Positions 1-8,101 of a DNA stretch of 35,047 nucleotides are shown here, piece by piece (the first letter of the stretch is position 1; each line of letters begins with the position of its first letter). Origin of the DNA: Rhodoferax sp. Lineage in GTDB: Bacteria; Pseudomonadota; Gammaproteobacteria; Burkholderiales; Burkholderiaceae_C. The position numbers were made by a program, and so were the translations under genes. The notes under the pieces are model-generated. The model was not told where the DNA came from, searched no databases, and saw nothing but the letters and a program-made list of their open reading frames with translations. The stretch spans positions 1 to 35,047 of the forward strand of contig JAEUOX010000305.1 of NCBI GenBank assembly GCA_016790475.1. Direction: 5' to 3'.

Positions 1-210
1 CGGGCAAGCGCGCTGCGGCGGTGATGAGCCTGCTGCACTCGGCGCGAATCAATGGGCACGATCCGCATGCTTACCTCAAGGACGTCCTGACTCGGCTGCC
101 TCTGCACCCCAACAACCGGATCGAAGAACTGATGCCCCATCTCTGGCAGCCGAGCGACTCCCAGGACTGACCGGTATCCCGTCGTCAAGACGGGATGGCC
201 GGACGCTTAC
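1..210. mobile_element. IS66-family element, right end
   Basis: The segment carries the C-terminal end of an IS66-type transposase and ends at 210 with a sequence that reads GTAAGCGTCCGG inward on the minus strand. IS66-family terminal repeats typically begin GTAAGCG. Immediately outside, at 211, the reading frame of a different transposase (IS256 type) resumes, so 210/211 is a clean insertion junction. The other end of the element and its target duplication lie outside the window. Confidence 0.8.
3..170 (+). CDS. IS66-family transposase (TnpC), C-terminal fragment
   Basis: An open frame enters from the left edge and gives 55 residues before the TGA at 168-170. The sequence contains HDPHAYLKDVLTRLP and ends HLWQPSDSQD. 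This is the usual IS66_C tail, in which a conserved region ending in HPNNRIEELMPH closes the protein. The DDE catalytic domain would lie left of the window. The stop codon sits 40 bp inside the terminal repeat, as is normal for tnpC, the last gene of IS66 elements. Whether the rest of the gene is intact cannot be seen. Confidence 0.8.
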   Translation, partial: GKRAAAVMSLLHSARINGHDPHAYLKDVLTRLPLHPNNRIEELMPHLWQPSDSQD

Positions 211-625
211 GGATCTCGCGCATGGTCATGCCCCGCGCGTACATGGCCACGATCTTGTCGTCAAAGCCGGTGAAGCGCCTCTCGTGCTTGGGGATCAGGA
301 TCGGCTGGAAACTGCCGTCGCGGTCACGTGGCACTTCGATGCGCACCGGGCCTTCGTCGGTGATCACCGTCTTGGCGCTGGTGCCGTTGCGGTGGTTCCC
401 GGCGTCCTCGGGCTTGGCTCCGGCGGGGTAGCCCAGGTGATGGCCCAGCCCGGCACCCATCACCCGCTCGATCAACGCCTTCTTGAACGCCAGCGAGGCC
501 TCGTTCACCGCTTGTGCGCTCATCGGGCCGCTGACAATCTGGTCAATCAGCTCTTTGGGGATCTTCGGCAGCGCGGCCGTTCGGGCCGCGATCGCCGCGT
601 TCTTCAACTTCGTCTTGCTCGGCAT
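185..625 (-). pseudogene. IS256/Mutator-family transposase, truncated by IS66 insertion
   Basis: The first 138 residues match the N-terminal region of IS256-type transposases. They include GLGHHLGY, the basic block KTVITDEGPVRIEVPRDRDG, and FDDKIVAMYARGMTMREI. In intact members that last motif leads into the rest of a roughly 400-residue protein with the DDE triad. Here the match stops at base 211, exactly at the end of the IS66 element. The frame then runs a few codons into the IS66 terminal repeat (KRPAIPS) and stops at 185. All catalytic residues are missing, so the gene is dead unless the remainder lies on the far side of the IS66 element. The start is ATG at 623-625. Confidence 0.85.
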
Positions 626-678
626 AAATACTCCGGTGAGTCATGTTATGCCTCAAACACAAAATTCAGGACAGGCTC
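626..678 (-). mobile_element. IS256-family element, left end and leader
   Basis: Upstream of the broken IS256-type transposase, the minus strand reads GAGCCTGTCCTGAATTTTGT inward from 678. This has the form of an IS256-family terminal repeat lying about 50 bp before the transposase start. The boundary at 678 is placed by resemblance only, because the matching right end is not in the window. Confidence 0.5.
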
Positions 679-768
679 ACGCACAACCCCGTCCAAGGTT
701 CAGTAGCGATCACCCCCCTCATTCACAGGCGACCGCATGGGGCTTCGCCGATCGAGCAGTTATGCTCT

Positions 769-808
769 GCTACTTATGCAAAAGTAGCAAGCTACATTTT
801 TGGTAGCT
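769..808. repeat. Paired hairpin repeat, copy 1
   Basis: Two adjacent perfect inverted repeats are present: GCTACTT (769-775) with AAGTAGC (782-788), then AGCTAC (790-795) with GTAGCT (803-808). They lie on the 3' side of the tRNA-Cys fragment that starts 26 bp further on. The same arrangement recurs at 33326-33364 with paired base changes that keep the stems. The element may act as a transcription terminator or a protein-binding hairpin for the original tRNA gene; its role is inferred only. Confidence 0.75.
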
Positions 809-833
809 AACTAGTCAATTTCCATAAGGCTTC

Positions 834-880
834 TGGAGGCGCGACCCGGAGTCGAACCGGGCTGATCGGATTTGCAAGCC
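834..880 (-). pseudogene. tRNA-Cys(GCA) 3' half, att-like remnant, copy 1
   Basis: Read on the minus strand, the segment gives an anticodon loop TTGCAAA (GCA, cysteine), then TCCGA and a variable loop. A T arm CCCGG-TTCGACT-CCGGG follows, then the acceptor strand TCGCGCC, discriminator T and CCA. T73 and GCA are tRNA-Cys hallmarks. The 5' side of the anticodon stem does not pair and there is no D arm or 5' acceptor strand, so the tRNA is not functional. The break falls in the anticodon arm, a common crossover zone for tyrosine recombinases that integrate into tRNA genes. A second copy is at 33391-33437 in the same orientation. Confidence 0.8.
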
Positions 881-1034
881 TGGTGTAGCCAATCAATTCA
901 ATGACTTGCAGACGCGCTACGACCTTCGCTACGCATCGGGCCAAATAGATGCCCACGCCATGAGGAAATCCAGCCATCATGCCGCGCAAGTGGCCTTAGA
1001 CAGCCTTGAAGTTGCAGCCGAGACGCATCAAAAG
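881..1034. other. Non-coding stretch between tRNA remnant and catabolic block
   Basis: No gene is evident here. The first part (about 890-930) resembles the sequence beside the second tRNA fragment (33444-33476, sharing the ATCAATT and GCGCTAC blocks), so the repeat extends beyond the tRNA part. No clear rho-independent terminator follows the last gene of the block, which ends at 1035. Confidence 0.4.
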
Positions 1035-1808
1035 TCAAGACAGCCCGAATCGCGCCGGTCGCTTGTCCAGGCGGGCTCGCATGCCCTCCTTCTTGTCCGG
1101 CGTGTCAAACAGCAGTTGAAAGGATTTGCGCTCAAACTGCAGCCCCTGCTCCAAGGGCAGATGCATGCTCTGCAGCACTGCCTCCTTAATGAACCGGATT
1201 GCCTGCTGCGGCCCATCGGCCAATTGGCTGGCAAGCGCCATTGCCCGGACTTCAACCTCGGCGTCGGGCACGACCTCGCTGACCAGGCCCATGGCAAGAG
1301 CCTCTGCGGCGGTGATGGGGTTGCCAATCAGCAGGAGCTTCATCGCTCTGAATTTGCCAACAGCCCGTGTCAGACGTTGCGTAGCGCCACCGCCAGGCAT
1401 GATGCCCACCAGTACCTCAGGCTGGCCGAACCGAGCGCCCTCGCCAGCCACCAGGATGTCGGCATGCATCGCCAGCTCGCAACCGCCACCCAAGGCATGG
1501 CCATGAATTGCAGCGATGACCGGCTTGCGGCAACTACTGATGGCCCCCCAGAGACGGTCCATATCACGCGCGACGATCTCCAAGGGTGTGGCATCAACAT
1601 ACTCATTCAGGTCTGCACCTGCACAGAACGCCCGCTCGCCGCCCACCAGCACTATGGCCCGCACAGACGGGTCCGCATCCAACCTCGCAAACACCTCGGC
1701 CAGCGCGCGGCGAAGGGCGAGGTTCAGGGCATTGAGAACAGTCGGCCGGTTGAGGCGCACGACGACCACACCTTCAGCGGGTCGCTCTTCCAGGAGGACG
1801 TCTTCCAT
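1035..1808 (-). CDS. Enoyl-CoA hydratase (crotonase family)
   Basis: A 257-residue crotonase, the normal length, predicted to hydrate a trans-2-enoyl-CoA in the cytoplasm. The oxyanion-hole loop is present (AFCAGADLNEY near 60-70), as is the GGGCELAMHADI segment. Both glutamates used by true hydratases are present: E111 in GGGCE and E131 in FGQPEVLVG. The run PGGGATQRL after the second Glu is typical of PaaF/FadB-type hydratases. The start is ATG at 1806-1808; the frame is open further upstream, but that part is only the shadow of the neighbouring gene. It is the last gene of the block and is separated from the preceding one by 212 bp, the largest gap in the series, so it may have its own promoter. 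Confidence 0.88.
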   Translation of the reverse strand: MEDVLLEERPAEGVVVVRLNRPTVLNALNLALRRALAEVFARLDADPSVRAIVLVGGERAFCAGADLNEYVDATPLEIVARDMDRLWGAISSCRKPVIAAIHGHALGGGCELAMHADILVAGEGARFGQPEVLVGIMPGGGATQRLTRAVGKFRAMKLLLIGNPITAAEALAMGLVSEVVPDAEVEVRAMALASQLADGPQQAIRFIKEAVLQSMHLPLEQGLQFERKSFQLLFDTPDKKEGMRARLDKRPARFGLS

Positions 1809-2020
1809 TTGGTTTTCGCTTTCATCCGCACGATGGGGCGGCCAGTGGGTGCATTTTGTCAGGTGCTGCAACTTGCAGAGCCCTCTCCGTATCTGACCGC
1901 TCCATGTCAGACTGGGCCACGTGGGAGCAACGAGGCCCCCCGACCAGAACCGGAGCACTGCAATGCTCATACACACATCACCAACCGTTCCGCGCAGCCA
2001 CGCGGGCGCAGATTGCGCCG
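1809..2020. other. 212-bp intergenic gap
   Basis: This is the longest spacer inside the minus-strand gene block. I see no gene, convincing terminator or RNA in it. It may hold a promoter for the terminal crotonase gene. Confidence 0.3.
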
Positions 2021-3286
2021 TCAATCCCTGGAGACGTCGCGTGGCGGCGTGTAGTACGGTGTGTTGGCACCAGTGCGCTGCTGGATGCGCGCCAGTTCGG
2101 ACTTGGCGACGACGCCCAGGTGCACCTCGTCCGGGCCGTCCACGAAGCGCAATGCCCGTCCCCAGGTCCACAGGAAGGACAGCGGTGTGTCGGAGGTCAG
2201 GCCCATCGCACCGAACACCTGCATCGCGCGGTCCAGTACCCGGGTCTGCAGCCGCCCGGCCAGCACCTTGATCGCGGACACGTCCACCCGTGCGGCGCGG
2301 TTGCCCTCGCGGTCGATCCGGTCTGCCGCGCGCAGCACCAGCAGCCGCGCCTGGTCGATCTCGATGCGGGACTCCGCGATCCAGTCGCGGATGTTCGCCT
2401 GGTCGGCCAGGCGCTTGCCGAAGGCCCGCCGCTCCAGGGCCCGCTCGCCCATCAGGTCGAGCGCCAGTTCGCACTGCCCGATGGTGCGCATGCAGTGGTG
2501 GATGCGCCCCGGCCCCAGCCGGGCCTGCGCCAGCGCGAAGCCGGCGCCCTCCTCGCCCAGCAAGGCCTCCGGGCCGACATGCACATCGCGGAACAGCACC
2601 TCGCAGTGCCCGTCGACCGCCAGGTGGTGCATGATCGGAATGTTGCGCAGGATCTGCACGCCGGGCGTGTCCAGCGGCACCAGCACCATCGAGTGACGCT
2701 GGTGCGCCGCGCGCTCGCGCCCGTCGTCGCACACGCCCATCACGATCGCGAAACGGCAGTGCGGGTGGATCGCGCCGGTGGTGAACCACTTGCGCCCGTT
2801 GACGACGTAGCCGTCGCCGGACGGCCGGATCGTGGTCTGGATGTTGGTCGCGTCGCTGGAGGCTACGTCCGGCTCGGTCATCGCGAAGGTGGAGCGGATC
2901 GCGCCATGCAGCAGCGGCAGCAGGTAGCGCTCGCGCTGCGCCGGCGTGGCAAACAGGTGCAGGAGCTCCATGTTGCCGGTGTCCGGCGCGCTGCAGTTGA
3001 ACACCTCCGACGACCAGTGCAGGCGCCCCATGATCTCCGCCAGCGGCGCGTACTCCAGGTTGGTCAGCCGGGTGCCCGGCTCGTCCGGCCGCAGCGCCGG
3101 AAGGAACAGGTTCCACAGACCCTCATCCTTCGCCAGCGCCTTGAGGTCATCGATTAGCTGCGTGGGGTGCACGCCGCGTTCGGCCAGATCGTGCCATTGC
3201 CGGTGGTGCGGCAACACCAGGCGATCCATGAAATCCTGCAGTCGGTGCTGCAGGGCCTGTGTCGTCTCGTTGTACTGAAAATCCAT
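2021..3286 (-). CDS. Acyl-CoA dehydrogenase, ACAD10/11 (LvaC) type
   Basis: A 421-residue flavin acyl-CoA dehydrogenase. Motifs in order are VFNCSAPDTGNMELL (95-109), FAMTEPDVASSDATNI (134-149), YVVNGRKWF (160-168), RHSMVLVPLDTPGV (197-210), GPGRIHHCMRTIG (258-270) and FVDGPDEVH (381-389). This run is characteristic of the ACAD10/ACAD11 and bacterial LvaC group rather than ordinary beta-oxidation enzymes. At the place of the MCAD catalytic glutamate (YEGT motif) it has Asp383. Members of this group work with an APH-like kinase to turn 4-hydroxyacyl-CoA, through a phosphorylated intermediate, into an enoyl-CoA. Such a kinase is encoded in the same operon at 7067-8101. The family assignment is firm; the substrate is inferred. 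Confidence 0.88.
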   Translation of the reverse strand: MDFQYNETTQALQHRLQDFMDRLVLPHHRQWHDLAERGVHPTQLIDDLKALAKDEGLWNLFLPALRPDEPGTRLTNLEYAPLAEIMGRLHWSSEVFNCSAPDTGNMELLHLFATPAQRERYLLPLLHGAIRSTFAMTEPDVASSDATNIQTTIRPSGDGYVVNGRKWFTTGAIHPHCRFAIVMGVCDDGRERAAHQRHSMVLVPLDTPGVQILRNIPIMHHLAVDGHCEVLFRDVHVGPEALLGEEGAGFALAQARLGPGRIHHCMRTIGQCELALDLMGERALERRAFGKRLADQANIRDWIAESRIEIDQARLLVLRAADRIDREGNRAARVDVSAIKVLAGRLQTRVLDRAMQVFGAMGLTSDTPLSFLWTWGRALRFVDGPDEVHLGVVAKSELARIQQRTGANTPYYTPPRDVSRD

Positions 3287-3309
3287 GCCAATCCTCGATG
3301 GGCGCGCGG

Positions 3310-4134
3310 TCAGTCCGTGCGCGCGAAAAAGTCGGGCTCGCGCTTCTCCTGGAAGGCTCGCAGTCCCTCGCCGAAGGCCGGCGAGTCCAGCAAGACGCGC
3401 TGGCGCAGCCGCTCGTAGTCCAGTTGGTCCGGTAAGGTGCTGACCTGCGCCGCGTGGTAGGCGTGGCGCACCTCGCGGCAGACGCCCGGCGGTGCGCCGG
3501 CCAGCCTGCGGGCCACCGACAGCGCCATGGCCTGCAGTTCGGCCAGCGGCACATTGCGCCAGATCATGCCCCAGCGGGTGGCGTCCTCGGCGCGGATGGG
3601 CTCACCCAGCATCGTGATGGCCTGCGCCCGGGCCCAGCCGAGCAGGCGAGGCAGTTTCCAGGTGGCACCGAGGTCGGGCACCAGCCCGAGGCGTGGCGCG
3701 AAGGTCAGCACGAACGACGCCTCGTCGGCCGCGATGGCGATGTCGGCGGCCAGCGCGATGCTCACCCCTGCTCCGGCACACACGCCGTTGATCGCAGCCA
3801 CCGTGGGGATGGGCAGATCGTGCAGTTCCTGGATCACCGGGTTGAAATGCTCGGCCATCAGATGGGCCTGGCGCACACCGAGGGACTCGTCAGGCAGCCC
3901 GGGCACACCCGACGCCTCGAGCTGCCAGCCGGCGCAGAACCCGCGGCCCGCGCCTGTGATCAGCAGTGACCGCACGGCCGCATCTCGCCCGACTGCACGG
4001 ATCTGCTGCAGCAGGTCCTTGACCGCCTGCAGGCTCAGGCTGTTGAGCGACTCCGGCCGGTTCAGCGTGAGCACGCCTACCGTGCCCTGCCGCTCGAAAC
4101 GGATGACCGGTACGCTGCCGCCCGCGGCGCTCAT
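3310..4134 (-). CDS. PaaG-like enoyl-CoA hydratase/isomerase
   Basis: A 274-residue crotonase-fold protein. The first hydratase glutamate is absent: the segment reads CAGAGVSIALAADIAIA (119-135). The acidic residue of isomerases is present, Asp154 in RLGLVPDLGATW, and RWGMIWRNV follows later. This combination is seen in PaaG, the phenylacetate ring-epoxide isomerase, and related delta3/delta2-enoyl-CoA isomerases. A double-bond shift is therefore more likely than hydration. The start at ATG 4132-4134 overlaps the stop of the upstream SDR gene by ATGA, suggesting coupled translation. The other phenylacetate genes (paaABCDE) are missing, so this is not a phenylacetate pathway. Confidence 0.85.
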   Translation of the reverse strand: MSAAGGSVPVIRFERQGTVGVLTLNRPESLNSLSLQAVKDLLQQIRAVGRDAAVRSLLITGAGRGFCAGWQLEASGVPGLPDESLGVRQAHLMAEHFNPVIQELHDLPIPTVAAINGVCAGAGVSIALAADIAIAADEASFVLTFAPRLGLVPDLGATWKLPRLLGWARAQAITMLGEPIRAEDATRWGMIWRNVPLAELQAMALSVARRLAGAPPGVCREVRHAYHAAQVSTLPDQLDYERLRQRVLLDSPAFGEGLRAFQEKREPDFFARTD

Positions 4135-4916
4135 TTCGCACCTGCTGCAGCCGGCGGCCGGCCCAGCGTGAAGCCGCCGTCGACCACCACGAGCTGGCCG
4201 GTCATCAGGCACATCGGGTCGAGCAGCCACACGATCGCGCTGGCGATGTGTTCAGGGGTGGCGACCTGGCCCAGAAGCGAGCTTTCGGCAAACTGCGCCT
4301 TGACGCGTTCGTAGACCGCGTCACCGAGACCCTCTTGCATCCAGCGGCCAGAGATCATGCCCGGAAGCACCGCATTCACCCGGATGCGGGGCGCCAGGGT
4401 GCGTGCAAGGCCCAGCGTCAGGGCATTGAGCGCGGCCTTGGACAACACGTAGGGGAAGGAACTGCCGGTGCCGGTCTGCCCCGCCACCGAGGACACGTTG
4501 ACGATCGCCCCCCCCGCAGCCATGTGCCGCGCGGCCGCGCGGGCCATCTGGAATGGCCCCACCGCATTGGTACCGAAAATGGCCTGGAAATCGTCTGCCT
4601 GAACCCCGTCCAGGTTCGACAGCGGGATGAACTTTGTCGACGCCGCGCTGTTGACCACCGCATCCAGCCGGCCCCAGCGTGCAATGGCATTCCCGACCAG
4701 ATCGACGCAGACACTGTCGAGCGCCACATCGCCCTGCACCGCCAGTGCATCGGCGCCCAGGGCCTGGCACTGCGCCACCACGGACTGCGCGCGCGCGGCA
4801 CTGCGGTGGTAGTTGACCAGCACCTGGTATCCCTTGCCGGCCAGCAGCCGCGCCGTGGCGGCCCCGACCCCGCTGGCCGCTCCGGTGAGGAGAGCCACAG
4901 GCCGTTCGCTGCTCAT
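4131..4916 (-). CDS. Short-chain dehydrogenase/reductase (SDR)
   Basis: A 261-residue classical SDR. It has the nucleotide-binding TGAASGVG (11-18), the structural motif VVNSAA (87-92, a variant of NNAG), Ser in NVSSVAG (140-146) and the catalytic pair Tyr156/Lys160 in YVLSKAA. It probably interconverts a hydroxyl and a keto group on a CoA-linked or free intermediate. It lies among the acyl-CoA synthetase, kinase and ACAD10/11-type genes, the position that a 4-oxoacyl-CoA reductase (LvaD role) would be expected to occupy, but that role is inferred. Both ends overlap neighbours through ATGA junctions. Confidence 0.87.
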   Translation of the reverse strand: MSSERPVALLTGAASGVGAATARLLAGKGYQVLVNYHRSAARAQSVVAQCQALGADALAVQGDVALDSVCVDLVGNAIARWGRLDAVVNSAASTKFIPLSNLDGVQADDFQAIFGTNAVGPFQMARAAARHMAAGGAIVNVSSVAGQTGTGSSFPYVLSKAALNALTLGLARTLAPRIRVNAVLPGMISGRWMQEGLGDAVYERVKAQFAESSLLGQVATPEHIASAIVWLLDPMCLMTGQLVVVDGGFTLGRPPAAAGAK

Positions 4917-5410
4917 CGTGCACCTCCTTCGCTGCCGAACGCCGGCTTGAAGTACTGGCGCACCACGGATTCGGCGATGCAGGCGGGCTTGTCCTCGCCG
5001 TCGATCTCGATGGTGACGGCATAGGTCATCTGCAGACCGCCTGCGATCTCCTCGAGCTTGCGCAGCACGAAGCGCCCGCGGACCCGTCTGCCGGTGCGCA
5101 CGGGGTTGGTGAAGCGCACCTTGTTCAGGCCGTAGTTGATACCCATCTCGCAGAATGGGAAGGACAGGTGGTCCCCGTAGAACTTGCCCAGCAGCGACAG
5201 CGTGAGGAAACCGTGCGCGATCGTGCCGCCGAAGGGCGACTCCTGCGTGGCGCGGGCGGGGTCCACATGGATCCACTGGAAGTCTTCAGTGGCCTGGGCG
5301 AACAGGTCGACACGCGGCTGCGCCATGGTGACCCAGTCGGTCAGCAGGACCTGCTGGCCCACCAGGGCACGCAGCTTGTCCAAGGTGGACACATCGGCAA
5401 GCAGCGGCAT
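4913..5410 (-). CDS. MaoC-family hot-dog hydratase
   Basis: A 165-residue single hot-dog protein. The catalytic Asp and His of (R)-specific enoyl-CoA hydratases appear as Asp43 and His48 in ATEDFQWIHVD. They are followed by PFGGTIAHGFLTLSLL (59-74), the segment that lines the acyl tunnel. It is expected to hydrate an enoyl-CoA to the (R)-3-hydroxyacyl-CoA, with the opposite stereochemistry to the crotonases nearby. The start ATG (5408-5410) overlaps the synthetase stop as TGATG, and the end overlaps the SDR start as ATGA. Confidence 0.87.
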   Translation of the reverse strand: MPLLADVSTLDKLRALVGQQVLLTDWVTMAQPRVDLFAQATEDFQWIHVDPARATQESPFGGTIAHGFLTLSLLGKFYGDHLSFPFCEMGINYGLNKVRFTNPVRTGRRVRGRFVLRKLEEIAGGLQMTYAVTIEIDGEDKPACIAESVVRQYFKPAFGSEGGAR

Positions 5411-7035
5411 CAACGTACTCCGGGGGTGGGTGTCAGGGTGGCGAGCAGGCGTTCGCGCAGGTCGCGCTTCACCAGCTTGCCGTTGGCATTGCGGGGAAGG
5501 GGCGTGAGCGAAACGGTGAAGCTCTCGGGCACCTTGTAGTCGGACAGGCGGGCCTTGCAGAACTCCGACAGTTCCTGCTCCGCCGTCCCAGCCCGCTTGA
5601 GCATAACGAAGGCATGCACCCGCTCGCCCAGTACCGGGCAGGGTTTGGACACCACGGCACATTCCTGCACTGCCGGGTGGGCGTACAGGACGTTCTCAAC
5701 CTCGATGGTGTAGATCTTGTAGCCGCCGCGGTTGATCATGTCCTTCATGCGGTCGACGACCTTCACATAGCCCTGTTGGTCGATGGATCCGATGTCGCCC
5801 GAGCGCCAGTAGCCGCCGGTGAAGTTGTCGGCAGTAGCCTGCGGGTTGTCCCAGTACCCCCGCACCACCATCGGCCCCTTGATCCAGATCTCACCCAGGG
5901 TATCGGGCGGCAGTTCACAGCCCCGCGCGTCCATGACACACATCTCGACGCAGATCAGCGGGGCCCCCACGGTATCGTTGTGGGCGGCTGTCTGGCCCGG
6001 CGGCATCAACGTCGAGGGCGACGTGGTCTCGGTCGAGCCGTAACAGTTCATCAAAGTCAGCGAGGGCACCTTGGCCGCCAGCGTCGCGATGCTGGCCACC
6101 GGCATCGGAGCACCACCATAGGCCCCGATGCGCCAGCAGGATATGTCGTGCTGATCGAAATCGCTCTGCAGCAGGCACAGGTTGTACATTGCGGGCACCA
6201 TCAGGGTGTGCGTCATGCGCTCGCGTGCGGCCAGCCGCAGGAAGTCGGCCGCCTTGAAGGCCGGCATGATCACCAGCTTGCCGGCACACCGGACCATGGT
6301 CGTAATCAGCGCCACCAGGCCGGTGACATGGCTCAGCGGCACGGCGGCGATGGAGCTGTCTGCAGCGCCGAGGCCCATCGCGATCTGGTAGTGCATCGAG
6401 GAATGCACCACCCCCAGGTGCGTGAGCATGGCGCCCTTGGGTCGGCCGGTGGTGCCAGACGTGTACAGGATGGCGGTGGTGTCCTCTTCCTGCACCGCGG
6501 CGGCATCCGGCGCCGGGCCGTCGGCCATCAGCGCGGCGAGCGGCAGCGAGCCGGCACAGTCGCCACCCACCGCCACGCGTGTGCGCAAAGCCGGCACCTG
6601 TGCCGCATCGGGCAGCACATCGTCCAGGTCGGCCTCGTGCACCACCACCACCGCAGCGCAGTGCGACAGCATGTAGGCTAGGCCGGGGGTCTGCTCGCGG
6701 ATGCTGATCGGCACGGCGATTGCACCGAGGCGCACCGCAGCGAACAGAGTCACGACGAACTCGATTCGGTTGCCCAGCAGCAGGGCCACGCGGTCGCCCT
6801 GCTGCACACCACGTGCCGCCAGCCCCGCGGCCAGGCGGCCCGACTGCGCCAGCAGTTCGCGGTAGGTCAGCCGCGCGTCACCGCATACCAGCGCATCACC
6901 GTCGGGATTGCGCGCTACCGCTTCCAGCAGCATGTGGTGCACGCTGCGCGGTCGGTCCGCGAAACACGCCACCACCCGGTCGCCGTAATGGGCTTCCAGC
7001 CGCCGCGGTGGCCAGATGTCCTGCCAGATCGTCAT
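5410..7035 (-). CDS. AMP-forming acyl-CoA synthetase
   Basis: A 541-residue ANL-superfamily enzyme that would activate a carboxylic acid to its CoA thioester with ATP. It has the P-loop YTSGTTGRPKG (191-201), the A5 motif NCYGSTETTS, YWRSGDIG, the hinge region DRMKDMINRGGYKIY, and near the end NANGKLVKRD with the catalytic Lys520. All core motifs are intact. ATG at 7033-7035 is preceded by GGAGG at a normal distance, which decides the start. It sits beside the APH-like kinase and hydratase genes, so it probably supplies their CoA substrate. The closest functional analogy is LvaE of levulinate catabolism, but aryl or branched acids cannot be excluded. Confidence 0.9.
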   Translation of the reverse strand: MTIWQDIWPPRRLEAHYGDRVVACFADRPRSVHHMLLEAVARNPDGDALVCGDARLTYRELLAQSGRLAAGLAARGVQQGDRVALLLGNRIEFVVTLFAAVRLGAIAVPISIREQTPGLAYMLSHCAAVVVVHEADLDDVLPDAAQVPALRTRVAVGGDCAGSLPLAALMADGPAPDAAAVQEEDTTAILYTSGTTGRPKGAMLTHLGVVHSSMHYQIAMGLGAADSSIAAVPLSHVTGLVALITTMVRCAGKLVIMPAFKAADFLRLAARERMTHTLMVPAMYNLCLLQSDFDQHDISCWRIGAYGGAPMPVASIATLAAKVPSLTLMNCYGSTETTSPSTLMPPGQTAAHNDTVGAPLICVEMCVMDARGCELPPDTLGEIWIKGPMVVRGYWDNPQATADNFTGGYWRSGDIGSIDQQGYVKVVDRMKDMINRGGYKIYTIEVENVLYAHPAVQECAVVSKPCPVLGERVHAFVMLKRAGTAEQELSEFCKARLSDYKVPESFTVSLTPLPRNANGKLVKRDLRERLLATLTPTPGVR

Positions 7036-7066
7036 CCCAACCCCTCCGAGCAGTTCGTTGCCGCCC

Positions 7067-8101
7067 TCACCGCGGCCACTCGACCGGCGCGACCATCGCC
7101 GCACCGTCCATGAATTCCACCGCGCGACGCGCGAACGCCGCGCTCAGCCTGCCCACATCGGCCGCGTCCGAGCCAGCCGCATTGCCGCTGGCAGCACGTG
7201 ACGCGATCCCCTCGAAGATCACCGCCATGCGGAACAGCGCAAACGCGAAGTGGAAGGCCGTGACACCATCTCGCCGCCCGCTGTGGTGGTAGTAGTGCTG
7301 CAGATACTCCGCCTCGGACGGTATGCCCAGCGCCGCCAGATCCAGGCCGCGGATGCCGCCGTATTCGGACGGAAGCGTGCGCCAGGTCATGCAGTTGAAG
7401 GCCACGTCGGCCAGCGGATGCCCCAGTGTGGACAGTTCCCAGTCCAGCACGCCCACCACGCGGGGCTCTGTCGGATGGAACATCAGGTTGCCCAGCCGGA
7501 AGTCGCCGTGGCTGAGGGTGGTCTCGGCCTCATCGGGGACATGCGCCGCCAGCCAGACCGCCAGCCGCTCGATGTCGGCGTCTTCCCGCGTCCTGGACAT
7601 GGCCCACTGCTTCGTCCAGCGCGCGATCTGCCGGCTGAAGTAGCCGCCGGCACGGCCGTAGTTGGAAAGGCCGATCGCCGCCCAGTCCACCCTGTGCAAC
7701 ACCGCCATAGTCTCGGCCATTGCCAGGTAGATGCCGCGCCGCTCGGCGGGCTCCATGCCGGGCAGCGCGCAGTCGGAAAACACCCGACCGGGCAGTCGCT
7801 CCATCACGTAGAACGGCGTGCCGACCACCTCGCGCCCCGCATGGAAGAGAACCATGCGCGGCACCGGCAGCGCACTGCCGGCCAATGCCTGCATCACGCG
7901 GTACTCGCGGTCCACCGCGTGCGCCGAGGGCAGGATGGCCGAGCCGGGTTGCTTGCGCAACACGAGCGCCCGGTTGTCGAAGCTGACGAAGAAAGTCGGG
8001 TTGGACTGGCCGCCGCCGATGCGCTCGAGGCGCATCGGGCCGCGCAGATCCGGCAGCCGCTCGGTCAGGAACTGTTCGAGGCGCTGCGCTTCGAATTCCA
8101 T
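7067..8101 (-). CDS. APH-like kinase, ACAD10/11 N-domain (LvaA) type
   Basis: A 344-residue phosphotransferase with the aminoglycoside-kinase fold. It has ATP-site Lys50 in LVLRKQP, the catalytic loop HGDFRLGN (198-205), and metal-binding Asp220 in VLDWELSTLGHPLADVAF. The region SNYGRAGGYFSRQIARW (146-162) marks the ACAD10/11 kinase-domain group rather than antibiotic kinases. Proteins of this group phosphorylate the 4-hydroxyl of hydroxyacyl-CoA esters, as LvaA does in Pseudomonas. ATG at 8099-8101 overlaps the upstream stop as TGATG, and I prefer it to the GTG four codons earlier. This is not expected to be a resistance gene. Confidence 0.88.
   Translation of the reverse strand: MEFEAQRLEQFLTERLPDLRGPMRLERIGGGQSNPTFFVSFDNRALVLRKQPGSAILPSAHAVDREYRVMQALAGSALPVPRMVLFHAGREVVGTPFYVMERLPGRVFSDCALPGMEPAERRGIYLAMAETMAVLHRVDWAAIGLSNYGRAGGYFSRQIARWTKQWAMSRTREDADIERLAVWLAAHVPDEAETTLSHGDFRLGNLMFHPTEPRVVGVLDWELSTLGHPLADVAFNCMTWRTLPSEYGGIRGLDLAALGIPSEAEYLQHYYHHSGRRDGVTAFHFAFALFRMAVIFEGIASRAASGNAAGSDAADVGRLSAAFARRAVEFMDGAAMVAPVEWPR

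Noticed and set aside
834..880. A complete tRNA gene at this site
   Set aside because: Only the anticodon loop to CCA is present; no D arm or 5' acceptor strand can be paired.
1809..3116. N-terminal extension of about 436 residues joining the crotonase at 1035 to upstream sequence in one frame
   Set aside because: The extension reads the dehydrogenase gene in the wrong frame and is Arg/Gly/Ala-rich; the crotonase fold begins at the ATG at 1808.
3310..4134. Part of a phenylacetate (paa) pathway
   Set aside because: The PaaG-like protein stands alone; paaABCDE, paaZ and paaK-type neighbours are missing.
7067..8101. Aminoglycoside resistance kinase
   Set aside because: The APH fold is present, but the SNYGRAGGYFSRQIARW-type region and the operon context place it with ACAD10/11-type kinases.
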